Positions 45,121 to 54,337 of a DNA stretch of 64,000 nucleotides are shown piece by piece (position 1 is the stretch's first letter; every line of letters begins with the position of its first letter). This DNA is from an uncultured Pelagibacteraceae bacterium. Its GTDB lineage: Bacteria > Pseudomonadota > Alphaproteobacteria > Pelagibacterales > AG-422-B15. The DNA lies in assembly GCA_902523455.1 (NCBI GenBank), contig CABYZG010000001.1, forward strand, positions 24,001-88,000, written 5' to 3'. The notes beneath the pieces were generated by a model. The model saw nothing but the letters and a program-made list of their open reading frames with translations. It did not search any database and was not told the DNA's origin. A program made the translations under genes and the position numbers.

Positions 45121-46227
45121 CTAATTTATATACTTGTTTATCACGCTGTCTAATTTTCTAGTTGAATATCGATTGGCTAAATAAGCTTTACCTAAATTTC
45201 TCAAAAGAATCAGATTAATGTGATTATTTTTTACTTTTTTATCAGAATTCATTGTCTCTTTAAATTTTTTAAGTGATGTCTTTCTTTTAATATTGTTAGG
45301 TATTTTGGTTTTCATTTTTAATTTTTGAAAATGATCTTTTATTTTATTAATATTTTTATTTAAACTATTCCCTTGGAGTGAAGACATATCTAGAGCCATC
45401 ATGATGCCAATCGATACAGCTTCTCCATGTGTTAATGATTTTTGGTAATTATTTATTGCTTCAATAGCATGTCCGAAAGTATGGCCTAAATTAAGTATTG
45501 CTCTTATATTTTTTTCTTTTTCATCTTTTCTTACAATTATTGCTTTATTTTTGCAAGAGTGGAAAACAGCCTCAATTAAATATTTTTTGTTAAATGTCAT
45601 AAGCTTCGACTCATTATCTAAAAGCCAATTAAGGAATCTTTGATCCATAATAAGTCCATACTTAATTATTTCAGCATAGCCAGATAAAATCTCCCTTTTT
45701 GGAAGAGATTTTAATAGTGAAACATCTGAAATCACCAATTTAGGTTGGTAAAAAGTACCTATCAGATTTTTGCCTTCTTTAGTATTGACTCCTGTTTTGC
45801 CTCCTACTGCAGAGTCGACTTGCGATAATAATGTTGTAGGTATCTGAATAAAATTAATACCTCTTAGTGTGATACTTGCTGAAAAACCAACAATATCGCC
45901 GATAACACCACCACCAAAAGCAATTAAAGTATCGTTCCTATCAACCTTATATTTGAGAAGTTTAGACGTAATTAAATTAATAGTTTTAATATTTTTGTAT
46001 TTCTCACCATCATTAATTATTATCTTGTTAAAACTTATTTTATTTTTTTTTAGTGAGTTCTCTAATTTTTTTCCGTAAAGCTTATAGATTAATTTATTAG
46101 TAATTATAAAAACTCGTGGATTAATTAATTTCTTTTTTATTAACGAGCCTGAGCTCAATAAAATATTATCACCAATTAATATCTTATATTCATCTTTTCC
46201 GGTCTTTACCTCTAAAGTTTTTTTCAT
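45121..46227 (-). CDS. aroB: 3-dehydroquinate synthase
   Basis: Second shikimate-pathway step: cyclises DAHP to 3-dehydroquinate using NAD and a metal. The 368-residue protein has FGGGVIGDIVGFSAS (NAD), IPTTLLSQVDSAVGGKTGVN, the metal ligands including NLGHTFGHAIEA and the HGEAVSIG segment. It lies 2 nt behind aroK, giving an aroK-aroB pair. Confidence 0.95.
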   Translation of the reverse strand: MKKTLEVKTGKDEYKILIGDNILLSSGSLIKKKLINPRVFIITNKLIYKLYGKKLENSLKKNKISFNKIIINDGEKYKNIKTINLITSKLLKYKVDRNDTLIAFGGGVIGDIVGFSASITLRGINFIQIPTTLLSQVDSAVGGKTGVNTKEGKNLIGTFYQPKLVISDVSLLKSLPKREILSGYAEIIKYGLIMDQRFLNWLLDNESKLMTFNKKYLIEAVFHSCKNKAIIVRKDEKEKNIRAILNLGHTFGHAIEAINNYQKSLTHGEAVSIGIMMALDMSSLQGNSLNKNINKIKDHFQKLKMKTKIPNNIKRKTSLKKFKETMNSDKKVKNNHINLILLRNLGKAYLANRYSTRKLDSVINKYIN

Positions 46228-46229
46228 TA

Positions 46230-46760
46230 TTAGATTTTTAAAGCTTCGGTAATTTTTTTAATTATTTGATATTTATTTTTTTTGCTCACATCGATTGTGA
46301 ATTTAGCTTTTGAGTAATTTTTCTGCCTGATTTTATTTAGTCTTTCAAATTCTGCTTTTATATTTTTATTAGATAATAGAGGCCTTTTTTTTGACACTCT
46401 ACATCTTTTTTCTAAAATATTCAAATCACATTTTAGCCATATTGAATTACATTTATTCAATATTAACTTTCTTATTTTTAAATCTTCAAAGCCACCTCCG
46501 CCTAGTGCAATAATAGAGTTTTTTTTATCTAGTAATTTTAAAGTAATGTTTTTTTCAATATTTCTGAAGATACTTTCACCACTTTCATCAAAAATTTTTG
46601 CAATTTTTTGACCCATTTCTTTTTCAATTTCTTTATCCGTGTCATAAAAATCTAAGCCTAGTTTTTTTGATAAACCTCTGCCAATAGTTGATTTACCAGA
46701 GCCCATATGGCCTAGAAAAACTATATTTTTTTTTGTTTGAGGGAGTCTTTTTTTTGACAT
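46230..46760 (-). CDS. aroK: Shikimate kinase
   Basis: Phosphorylates shikimate. The 176-residue P-loop kinase has Walker A GHMGSGKST (17-25), the shikimate-binding FYDTDKEIE, ESIFRNIEK and the GGGGF loop near 87. It is divergent from the exported unknown protein across 55 bp. Confidence 0.94.
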   Translation of the reverse strand: MSKKRLPQTKKNIVFLGHMGSGKSTIGRGLSKKLGLDFYDTDKEIEKEMGQKIAKIFDESGESIFRNIEKNITLKLLDKKNSIIALGGGGFEDLKIRKLILNKCNSIWLKCDLNILEKRCRVSKKRPLLSNKNIKAEFERLNKIRQKNYSKAKFTIDVSKKNKYQIIKKITEALKI

Positions 46761-46815
46761 TATTAAATGTGAATAAATTTCACAGTTTTAAAATATTCTG
46801 TTAAAAGAAATTAAT

Positions 46816-48549
46816 ATGTTTGATAAAAGCATTCGTAATAAAATAATATTATATATCATTAGTTTATCTCTTATAAGCTCATTTTTCATTAATATTGATG
46901 TTTTGGCGGAAGGCAATTTGAGTCAAGAGCCATATGAAATTTGGCAAGAGAACAGTGTTATAAGCGAAATTGAAAGCTCTGTTGAGAAATCAAATACGCA
47001 GGAAGCAGTAAACTTAACTAATCAAACCGTAAAACAGGAAAATTTTCTATTCACTAAAGCCGATGCTATAGGTTTATATGATCCTACTAATGGCGGATTT
47101 GAAGCTAATTTATGGGATGGGTCTAATATAGAGGATATAGCATATTTAATTAATATAGCTCCTGTAGAAAGTACTAGTTCAACTCTTAGGAACCTAGTAA
47201 AAAATATAATCTTAACTACAGCAGCTCCACCCGATAAATCAAATAGTGACTCATTATCTTTTTTAGATCTTAAATCAAATTTTTTAATCTCAAGAGGTTA
47301 TTATAAAAATATATCTCAATTATTTAGTCTACTAAATAGTGATGAAATAAACGATATTTTAAGTGATGGAATGATAGATAATTTGCTTATCTATAATCAA
47401 TACAAAAGAATTTGTAATAGCAACTCAAATTTAATATCAGAAAGATTAAGTAATTTATATTTTACATCATTTTGTAATGCAATGTCAGCTAATAAACTAA
47501 CTCTTGATCTAAATATCTCTTTAATGCGAGATGATAATGATTATTATAATGAAGAGTATTTATCTTTATTATCTGAAATTATTTATAGTGATGAAATTAA
47601 AGCTGAAAATCTCAAAGAAATAAATCTAATTAATTTAAATTTATTACAAAAATACAATGTCGATATTGATAAATATATTTCCATCAATTCACCAATAAAA
47701 TTTAAATTGTTCTACTTTTTAAATTATAAAAAGAACAACCTTAAAAAAATTTCAATTGCTGAAGAACTTGTCAAAAAAGGCTTGGTTGAGCACAAATACC
47801 TTGCTGAGATTTATCAGTCCTTTGATCTAAGTAACACTAAGGAAGCTGGTGAGGATAATTCAGCTTTATTAGAACGAATTAAAATCTTTAAAGATATAAG
47901 AAAAACTTCATCTCAGGCTGATTTAGTAAATAAAATTCCTAAATATGTTAGTTTATTTAGTGCACATGGGATGTTGGAAACCGCGTCTTTAATGATTTAT
48001 GACAAAATAAAAATAGTTCAGCCAAAACCAGATTATATCGATAATGCATCAGGCATTTGCCTTGTCTTTATACTAAATGATGACCCAGAAAAGTGTAATG
48101 AGTGGGTGAGTCAATTGAGTCTTAATTCAAACATATTAGAGCTTTCTAAAGCTAATTTTTATCTTTCATTGGCGAATGGTAAAGCAATAAAAGAGACTAA
48201 CTTAAATCAATTAATTGATTATAAAGGTTTTTCCGATAGGCAGAAGAATATTATAGTTAAGTATTACGAACTTATTACAAATTCAAAAAAAAATAGTTAT
48301 TGGAAAACTCCAAATGAATTAAACAAAGTCTCATCAATAACTGCAAATATAAAACTTCATAATTATTTCGAATCTCTTGAAAATCAAATAGGTGAGAAAA
48401 TAATTTTGCTAAACATATTGCATGGAGACGATAATTTTAATGAGAATGATGAGTTTTCGATTTTTCTTATCATAGATGGATTGTTTGAGATTAATAAAGC
48501 TTATGCACAAGACTATATATTAGAGTATTTCTCAAAGTACAATTTATAG
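46816..48549 (+). CDS. Uncharacterised exported protein upstream of xerD
   Basis: I do not recognise a domain. The 577-residue protein has a signal peptide (hydrophobic residues about 10-30, ending VLAEGN) followed by a long, mostly helical, Asn/Leu/Ile-rich body without cysteine clusters, repeats or catalytic motifs that I can see; the body has helix-pair spacing that could be TPR- or Sel1-like but this is not convincing. It overlaps the GTG start of xerD by one base, so the two are co-translated. I recall a large poorly conserved exported protein at this spot (between aroK and xerD) in other alphaproteobacteria. Confidence 0.7.
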   Translation: MFDKSIRNKIILYIISLSLISSFFINIDVLAEGNLSQEPYEIWQENSVISEIESSVEKSNTQEAVNLTNQTVKQENFLFTKADAIGLYDPTNGGFEANLWDGSNIEDIAYLINIAPVESTSSTLRNLVKNIILTTAAPPDKSNSDSLSFLDLKSNFLISRGYYKNISQLFSLLNSDEINDILSDGMIDNLLIYNQYKRICNSNSNLISERLSNLYFTSFCNAMSANKLTLDLNISLMRDDNDYYNEEYLSLLSEIIYSDEIKAENLKEINLINLNLLQKYNVDIDKYISINSPIKFKLFYFLNYKKNNLKKISIAEELVKKGLVEHKYLAEIYQSFDLSNTKEAGEDNSALLERIKIFKDIRKTSSQADLVNKIPKYVSLFSAHGMLETASLMIYDKIKIVQPKPDYIDNASGICLVFILNDDPEKCNEWVSQLSLNSNILELSKANFYLSLANGKAIKETNLNQLIDYKGFSDRQKNIIVKYYELITNSKKNSYWKTPNELNKVSSITANIKLHNYFESLENQIGEKIILLNILHGDDNFNENDEFSIFLIIDGLFEINKAYAQDYILEYFSKYNL

Positions 48550-49475
48550 TGCCAAAAATAGAAAAATCTATCATTGAGAATTTCTTAGAATCGCTGATAT
48601 CTGAGAAAGGTTTAAGTAAAAACACGATTGAATCTTATAAAAGTGATATAAATCAGTTTTTAGATAGACAAACAACAAGCAAATCATCTGTAGAAATATT
48701 TTCAAGAAAATCGATTGAAAAGTATATTTCAATGATGAACGATTTAGGGTTTGAGAGGTCAACAATCCTCAGGAAATTATCTTCGTTAGGACATTTTTTT
48801 GATTTCTTAGTTACTGAAAATATACTGAAAGATAATCCATTTTTACAAATATCGATTCCCAAAAAAAACTCTAAGCTTCCAATTTTTTTAACAAATGATC
48901 AGGTAGATAGACTATTGGAGACAGCTAAAAATGATGACTCTATTAAAGGGTTGAGACTATTCACTATGATAGAAATATTATATGCAACAGGAATAAGAGT
49001 TTCTGAGCTAGTTGGATTAAAATTGTCATCTTTATATGAAAAAGAAAATTTTATTTTTGTTACAGGTAAAGGAAATAAAGAGAGACTTGTGCCCGTTGAT
49101 CAAAACACTTTATCTACAATAGAAAAGTATCTAAAAGTAAGAGTAGAATTTTTAAATGCAGATAAAAATGAAGACAAATGGCTTTTTCCTTCAAGAAATT
49201 CAAAGCTTGGTCATATTTCAAGGCAAAGATTTCATCAACTTTTAAAAGTATTGTGCAAAGAAGCAAATATCGATGCAAAATACGTTAGCCCCCATAAGCT
49301 AAGACATGCCTTTGCATCACATCTACTTGCTAATGGAATGGATTTGAGATCACTACAAATGCTACTTGGGCATTCAGATATATCTACAACACAAATTTAT
49401 ACTCATGTTCTTAGCGATAGATTAAAAAGTACAGTGGAAGATAATCACCCATTATCTAAGGTATTTAAAGAATAA
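48549..49475 (+). CDS. xerD: Tyrosine recombinase XerD
   Basis: Site-specific recombinase that resolves chromosome dimers at dif with XerC. The 308-residue protein has the SAM-like N-terminal domain and the catalytic set: Arg in YATGIRVSEL (near 149), Lys in TGKGNKE, HKLRHAFASH (near 248), LLGHSDISTTQIYTHV with the nucleophile Tyr near 286. The start is a GTG (48549) that shares the last base of the upstream stop. No phage genes are nearby, so it is the housekeeping enzyme. Confidence 0.9.
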   Translation: MPKIEKSIIENFLESLISEKGLSKNTIESYKSDINQFLDRQTTSKSSVEIFSRKSIEKYISMMNDLGFERSTILRKLSSLGHFFDFLVTENILKDNPFLQISIPKKNSKLPIFLTNDQVDRLLETAKNDDSIKGLRLFTMIEILYATGIRVSELVGLKLSSLYEKENFIFVTGKGNKERLVPVDQNTLSTIEKYLKVRVEFLNADKNEDKWLFPSRNSKLGHISRQRFHQLLKVLCKEANIDAKYVSPHKLRHAFASHLLANGMDLRSLQMLLGHSDISTTQIYTHVLSDRLKSTVEDNHPLSKVFKE

Positions 49476-49509
49476 TTGTAATTCAAGTTGTCCTTGAAAA
49501 GAGGATTTT

Positions 49510-49554
49510 ATGATGATAAACCAACAAAATGAGTTTCACGCCCGTACCCTCTAA
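49510..49554 (+). CDS. Possible short leader peptide overlapping mcl1
   Basis: A 14-codon frame MMINQQNEFHARTL with a good GAGGA ribosome site (49501-49505, 4-nt spacer). It overlaps the mcl1 ATG at 49529 in another frame and stops at 49554, inside mcl1. It may reinitiate or regulate mcl1 translation, whose own ATG has no ribosome site. It could equally be that the GAGGA simply serves mcl1. Confidence 0.3.
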   Translation: MMINQQNEFHARTL

Positions 49555-50509
49555 CACAATAAGAATAAATAGATCTCAGTTATTTGTTCCAGGGTCAAAG
49601 CCAGATTTGTTTGAGAAAGCCTCAGCAAGCAATGCAGATATAATCTGTTTAGATCTTGAGGATGCTGTAGCACCGCAAGATAAGGAACAAGCAAAAGAAA
49701 ATGTAATCAAAGCACTAACCAATCATGATTTTGGGAAAAAAACTATTTCAGTAAGAATTAATGGATTGGATACTCATTATTGTTACAGAGATGTTGTTGA
49801 CTTAATGGAAAATGGTGGTGAGCGATTGGATTTAATTATGATACCAAAAGTTGGTGTTCCAGAGGATGTTTATGCGATTGATATGTTAGTGACGCAAATA
49901 GAAGATAAAACTCAAAGACAAAAGAAAATAGGCTTTGAACTTATAGTTGAAACATCAATGGGAATAACAAACCTAGATAAGATCTTAACTGGGAGTAAAA
50001 GAATTGAATCTCTCCATTTTGGTTACGCTGATTATGCAGCATCAGTTAGAATGCGAACAACAAATATCGGTGGATCTAATCAAGACTATTCAATATTAAC
50101 TGATGAAATTGATGGAGAGAGAAAAACTCACTGGAATGATATGTGGCACTATCCAATATCAAAAATGACAACTATTGGAAGGGCTCATGGCGTAAGGATT
50201 ATTGACGGTCCTTTTGGCGATTTTTCAGATCCAGAAGGTTTTAAGTCTCACGCAAGAAGAACAGCAATTCTTGGATGCGAAGGAAAATGGGCAATTCATC
50301 CTAGTCAGGTAGATCTTGCAAATGAGGTATTCACACTACCGGAAAAAGAAGTACAAAAAGCCAGAGATATTCTTGAAGCGATGAAAAAAGCACAGGAGTC
50401 AGGCGCAGGTGCTGCTACACTAAATGGAAAATTAATAGATGCCGCTTCAATAAGGCAAGCCGAGCAAATTATCGAACAAACAAAATTAATAGAAACTCTA
50501 AGTAAATAA
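49529..50509 (+). CDS. mcl1: L-malyl-CoA/beta-methylmalyl-CoA lyase
   Basis: Cleaves beta-methylmalyl-CoA to propionyl-CoA and glyoxylate and condenses/cleaves malyl-CoA, the split step of the ethylmalonyl-CoA pathway. The 326-residue CitE-like barrel begins RINRSQLFVPGSKPDLFEKA, has LDLEDAVAP near 47, SVRINGLDTHY, LIMIPKVG, the metal/substrate region LHFGYADYAAS and IDGPFGDFSDPEGF and CEGKWAIHPSQVDLANEVF in blocks typical for Mcl1. A thioesterase-type malyl-CoA relative (Mcl2) is the alternative. It lies between xerD and accA. Confidence 0.88.
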   Translation: MSFTPVPSNTIRINRSQLFVPGSKPDLFEKASASNADIICLDLEDAVAPQDKEQAKENVIKALTNHDFGKKTISVRINGLDTHYCYRDVVDLMENGGERLDLIMIPKVGVPEDVYAIDMLVTQIEDKTQRQKKIGFELIVETSMGITNLDKILTGSKRIESLHFGYADYAASVRMRTTNIGGSNQDYSILTDEIDGERKTHWNDMWHYPISKMTTIGRAHGVRIIDGPFGDFSDPEGFKSHARRTAILGCEGKWAIHPSQVDLANEVFTLPEKEVQKARDILEAMKKAQESGAGAATLNGKLIDAASIRQAEQIIEQTKLIETLSK

Positions 50510-50520
50510 TTTATTATTAA

Positions 50521-51633
50521 ATGAACACCTATCTTGAGTTTGAAAAGCCCATCGAACAACTTGACAATAAGGTTCATGAGCTCAAAAGCTTAAATGATAA
50601 TGCTCCATCAGATAGTCTTCTTGAAGAAATTACGCAAGTTGAAGAACAAATAAATGAAACTTATGAAAAGATATATTCTTCAATATCGCCTTGGCAAAGG
50701 ACACTTGTTGCAAGACATCCTCAACGACCAAAAACTAGAGAATATATTCAAAATCTAATTGAGGATTTTTTTCCATTATCAGGTGATCGTTTTTTTGCAG
50801 AAGATAAAGCCATTCTTGGGGGGTTTGGAAAATTTAGAGGTAAAACAGTATTGGTTATTGGTCATGAAAAGGGACACGATACTACATCAAGAATTGAACA
50901 TAATTTTGGAATGCCTAGGCCTGAGGGATACAGAAAAGCTCAAAGATTAATGAAACTTGCAGAAGATTTTGACATTCCAGTAATTTCCTTCGTAGACACT
51001 CCTGGCGCTTACCCTGGAGTAGGAGCTGAACAGCGGGGACAGTCTGAAGCAATAGCAAAAACAACTGAGTGTTGTTTGTCATTAGGTGTTCCTATTATAG
51101 CAATAATAATTGGTGAAGGAGGATCAGGCGGTGCAGTTGCTATTGGTACAGGAAATACAGTCCTTATGTTGGAAAACTCCATATATTCAGTAATTTCTCC
51201 AGAGGGCTGTTCATCAATTTTATGGAAAGATAATACAAAAACTGTTGAGGCGGCATCAGCCCTTAAGCTTACAGCAGAAGATATGTTAAAAATTGATGTA
51301 ATTGATGAAATTGTTAAAGAGCCTACAGGTGGCGCACATAGAAATCCTCATCGGGCGATTGAGTCTGTTGGAGATGAAATTGAGAAATATTTAAATTTGC
51401 TCTCAAATCAACATGGAAATGATTTAAAACATGCAAGACAAGAAAGATATCTTCAAATAGGAAGGTCGGGATTATTTAGTGAAAAGACCACAGCAGCTAA
51501 TACTGTTCTTGATGAAAAGTTTGGGAAATCTGGCAATAAAAAAAGATTTTATAATAGTTTTTTAGGACGAATTGTTTTAGGAACTATACTTGTCATGTTG
51601 TTTACCGGCATATTAACTTATTTATTTAATTAA
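50521..51633 (+). CDS. accA: Acetyl-CoA carboxylase carboxyltransferase alpha with C-terminal membrane anchor
   Basis: With AccD it transfers carboxyl from biotin to acetyl-CoA to form malonyl-CoA for fatty-acid synthesis. The main body (about 1-320) is standard AccA: helical N-terminus, FFPLSGDRFFAED, FVDTPGAYPGVGAEQRG, the oxyanion IIGEGGSGGAVAIG and SPEGCSSILWKD. After the usual end (RQERYLQIGR near 312) it continues for about 50 residues and finishes with a hydrophobic helix IVLGTILVMLFTGILTYLF (351-369). E. coli AccA has 319 residues and no such helix. The frame is intact, so this tail seems genuine. Confidence 0.9.
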   Translation: MNTYLEFEKPIEQLDNKVHELKSLNDNAPSDSLLEEITQVEEQINETYEKIYSSISPWQRTLVARHPQRPKTREYIQNLIEDFFPLSGDRFFAEDKAILGGFGKFRGKTVLVIGHEKGHDTTSRIEHNFGMPRPEGYRKAQRLMKLAEDFDIPVISFVDTPGAYPGVGAEQRGQSEAIAKTTECCLSLGVPIIAIIIGEGGSGGAVAIGTGNTVLMLENSIYSVISPEGCSSILWKDNTKTVEAASALKLTAEDMLKIDVIDEIVKEPTGGAHRNPHRAIESVGDEIEKYLNLLSNQHGNDLKHARQERYLQIGRSGLFSEKTTAANTVLDEKFGKSGNKKRFYNSFLGRIVLGTILVMLFTGILTYLFN

Positions 51634-54229
51634 TTTTACCACAGCAATGTTTATACTTTTTACCTGAACCGCAAGGGCAAGGTGCATTTCTTGATATCTT
51701 TTTTGTCTTTATAGCTGATTGGTTAATTTTTTCAGACACACTATTTTCATTTAAATTTTGGTTTTGCTTTTCTCTTAATCTCATTCTTGAAAAGATTTTA
51801 GAAACATCAATTTTTAAATTATTTATTAGTTCCTCAAATAATCCAAACGCTTCATTTTTATATTCATTTAGGGGATCTCTTTGACCGTACCCTCTTAAAC
51901 CAATAGTTGACCTAAGTTGTTCAAGGTTATTAATATGATCTTTCCATTTATCATCTAAAATTTTAAGCATAACCATTCGTTCTGCAGAATTAACCTCTTC
52001 TTCTGAATGATTACCTTTTCTGTTTACAGTATTTTCATTTATTAGTGCGTAAACTTTATCCTTAATATATTGCTGATTAATATCACCTTCTGAGTTTTCT
52101 AAATTTACATCAATTTTTTTTGAAAAGTATTGATTTATCTCATCTTGAAGTCCTTGTAAGTTCCATTGATCAGCATAAGATTTTTCTGGACAGTAACGTC
52201 TAACAATTTCGTCAGCAACATCGTATTGCATTTCATTTGCAATTTCTGAAATATTATCTGCATTCATTAACTCAAGTCTTTGTTCAAATATCGTTTTACG
52301 TTGATCATTTAAGACGTCATCAAATTTTAACAAAGTTTTTCTTATGTCAAAATTTCTTCCTTCTACTTTTTTTTGTGCTCTCTCAAGTGCTTTTGAAATC
52401 CATGCATGCTTAATTGACTCTCCTTCTTTCAAGCCAAGACTTTTTAAAACACTATCTATTTTTTCTGATCCAAAAATTCTCATTAAATCATCTTCTAAAC
52501 TTATAAAGAACTTTGTTTCACCAGGATCACCTTGACGACCAGACCTTCCTCTTAACTGATTATCTATTCTTCTACTTTCATGTCTTTCACTTCCAATCAC
52601 ATAAAGACCTCCAGCTTTAATCACTTCATCTTTTTTTTGAGTAATTGTTTCTTTAAGCCCTTCTAAATTTTCCTGACCATTCCTTGTGCTTGAATTAAAT
52701 TCGTAATTACCACCAAGTTGAATATCGGTTCCTCTTCCTGCCATGTTTGTTGCAATTGTAACAGCGCCTGGTTCACCGGCATTAGCAATAATCTTTGCCT
52801 CTTGCTCGTGGTGTTTAGCGTTTAGTACCTCATGTTTAATTTTATTATTTCTTAATTTCTTTGAAATTTTCTCAGATTTATCAATACTCGTTGTCCCAAC
52901 TAAGACGGGCTGGCTTTTTTCATTGCATATTTTAATTTGTTCAATAATAGCATCATATTTTTCCTCGGCTGTTCTATAGATTTCATCTTCATTATCAATT
53001 CGCGATACTGGAATATTTGTAGGTATTTCAAAAACAGACAAATTATAAATGTCACCAAATTCCTCTGCTTCAGTGAGCGCAGTTCCCGTCATACCAGAAA
53101 TTTTATTATATAGTCTAAAGTAATTTTGATAGGTTATTGAAGCTAACGTTTGGCTTTCATTTTGAACTTTAACATTTTCTTTTGCTTCTATTGCTTGATG
53201 TAATCCATCCCCATATCTTCTACCTTCCATCGTCCTGCCTGTAAACTCATCAACAATTACTACACTTCCTGACTTAACAATATAGTCCCTATCTTTTTCA
53301 AAAAGTTTGTTTGCTCTTAACGCTTGATTAATATGGTGTACTACCGCAACATTAGAAATATCATACAAAGTCCCTTCAGATATAATATTTCTTTCTTTTA
53401 ATATTTTTTCAGCTTTATCATTTCCTGCGTCTGTTAAATTTGCTGTTTTTGTTTTTTCATCTATTTCAAAATCATCATTATTTAAAAAAGGAATTATTTT
53501 ATTAATTGATTTATAAAGAGTTGTTTTATCTTCTATAGCACCTGAAATTACAAGTGGTGTTCTAGATTCATCTATTAATATACTATCAACCTCATCAACA
53601 ATACAAAAGTTATGATCTTGTTGAACAATGTTTTGTTTTAATACACGTAAATTATCTCTTAAATAATCAAAGCCAAATTCATTATTGGTTCCGTAAGTAA
53701 TGTCACAGGCATATTGTTCTTTTCTTTTTTTACGTCCCTCTAAATCATTAGTTAAACATCCAACTGATAGACCCAAATAATTAAATATAGAACCCATCCA
53801 TTCTGCATCACGCCTTGCAAGATAATCATTTACTGTTACTATATGAACACCTTTTCCAGAAAGAGAATTTAGAAACGCAGCTAAAGTAGATACAAGTGTT
53901 TTTCCTTCACCAGTCTTCATCTCTGAAATTCCACCATTGTGCAAAACCATGCCACCAATCAATTGGACATCAAAATGTCTTTGACCAAGTGTTCTTTTGG
54001 AAGCCTCACGTACCATTGCAAATGACTCTACTAAATAGTCATCAATGTTTTTTCCATTTGATATTTCAGATTTAATCTCTGAAATTCTTTTAAGAAGCAT
54101 ATCTTGAGATAGCTTCTCAATTTCAGGCTCTAAATCATTAATTAATTGCACTGCACGCTGAAATTCAGCTAATTTTTTCTTTTCGCTTCGGCTAAAAATT
54201 GTATTAAAAAATGAGTTAACTTTTAACAT
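51626..54229 (-). CDS. secA: Protein translocase ATPase SecA
   Basis: Motor of Sec export. The 867-residue protein has Walker A MKTGEGKTL near 103, DEVDSILIDE, the preprotein cross-linking domain, the helicase motif GRGTD and GRSGRQGDPGE, and a C-terminal SEC-C zinc tail NAPCPCGSGKKYKHCC that binds SecB and lipids. It converges on accA with an 8-nt overlap. Confidence 0.97.
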   Translation of the reverse strand: MLKVNSFFNTIFSRSEKKKLAEFQRAVQLINDLEPEIEKLSQDMLLKRISEIKSEISNGKNIDDYLVESFAMVREASKRTLGQRHFDVQLIGGMVLHNGGISEMKTGEGKTLVSTLAAFLNSLSGKGVHIVTVNDYLARRDAEWMGSIFNYLGLSVGCLTNDLEGRKKRKEQYACDITYGTNNEFGFDYLRDNLRVLKQNIVQQDHNFCIVDEVDSILIDESRTPLVISGAIEDKTTLYKSINKIIPFLNNDDFEIDEKTKTANLTDAGNDKAEKILKERNIISEGTLYDISNVAVVHHINQALRANKLFEKDRDYIVKSGSVVIVDEFTGRTMEGRRYGDGLHQAIEAKENVKVQNESQTLASITYQNYFRLYNKISGMTGTALTEAEEFGDIYNLSVFEIPTNIPVSRIDNEDEIYRTAEEKYDAIIEQIKICNEKSQPVLVGTTSIDKSEKISKKLRNNKIKHEVLNAKHHEQEAKIIANAGEPGAVTIATNMAGRGTDIQLGGNYEFNSSTRNGQENLEGLKETITQKKDEVIKAGGLYVIGSERHESRRIDNQLRGRSGRQGDPGETKFFISLEDDLMRIFGSEKIDSVLKSLGLKEGESIKHAWISKALERAQKKVEGRNFDIRKTLLKFDDVLNDQRKTIFEQRLELMNADNISEIANEMQYDVADEIVRRYCPEKSYADQWNLQGLQDEINQYFSKKIDVNLENSEGDINQQYIKDKVYALINENTVNRKGNHSEEEVNSAERMVMLKILDDKWKDHINNLEQLRSTIGLRGYGQRDPLNEYKNEAFGLFEELINNLKIDVSKIFSRMRLREKQNQNLNENSVSEKINQSAIKTKKISRNAPCPCGSGKKYKHCCGKIN

Positions 54230-54337
54230 TTGAGTAGATATTTGTATTTTCTATTTAATTGCAAGCATTTATACCTTAAATACTAACACCAATTAAGATA
54301 AAATTACTTAAATCACTCATATTTAATTGTTTGAAAA

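Noticed and set aside
48549..49475. Phage or integron integrase
   Set aside because: The protein is a housekeeping XerD in its usual chromosomal setting; no att sites, cargo or phage genes nearby.
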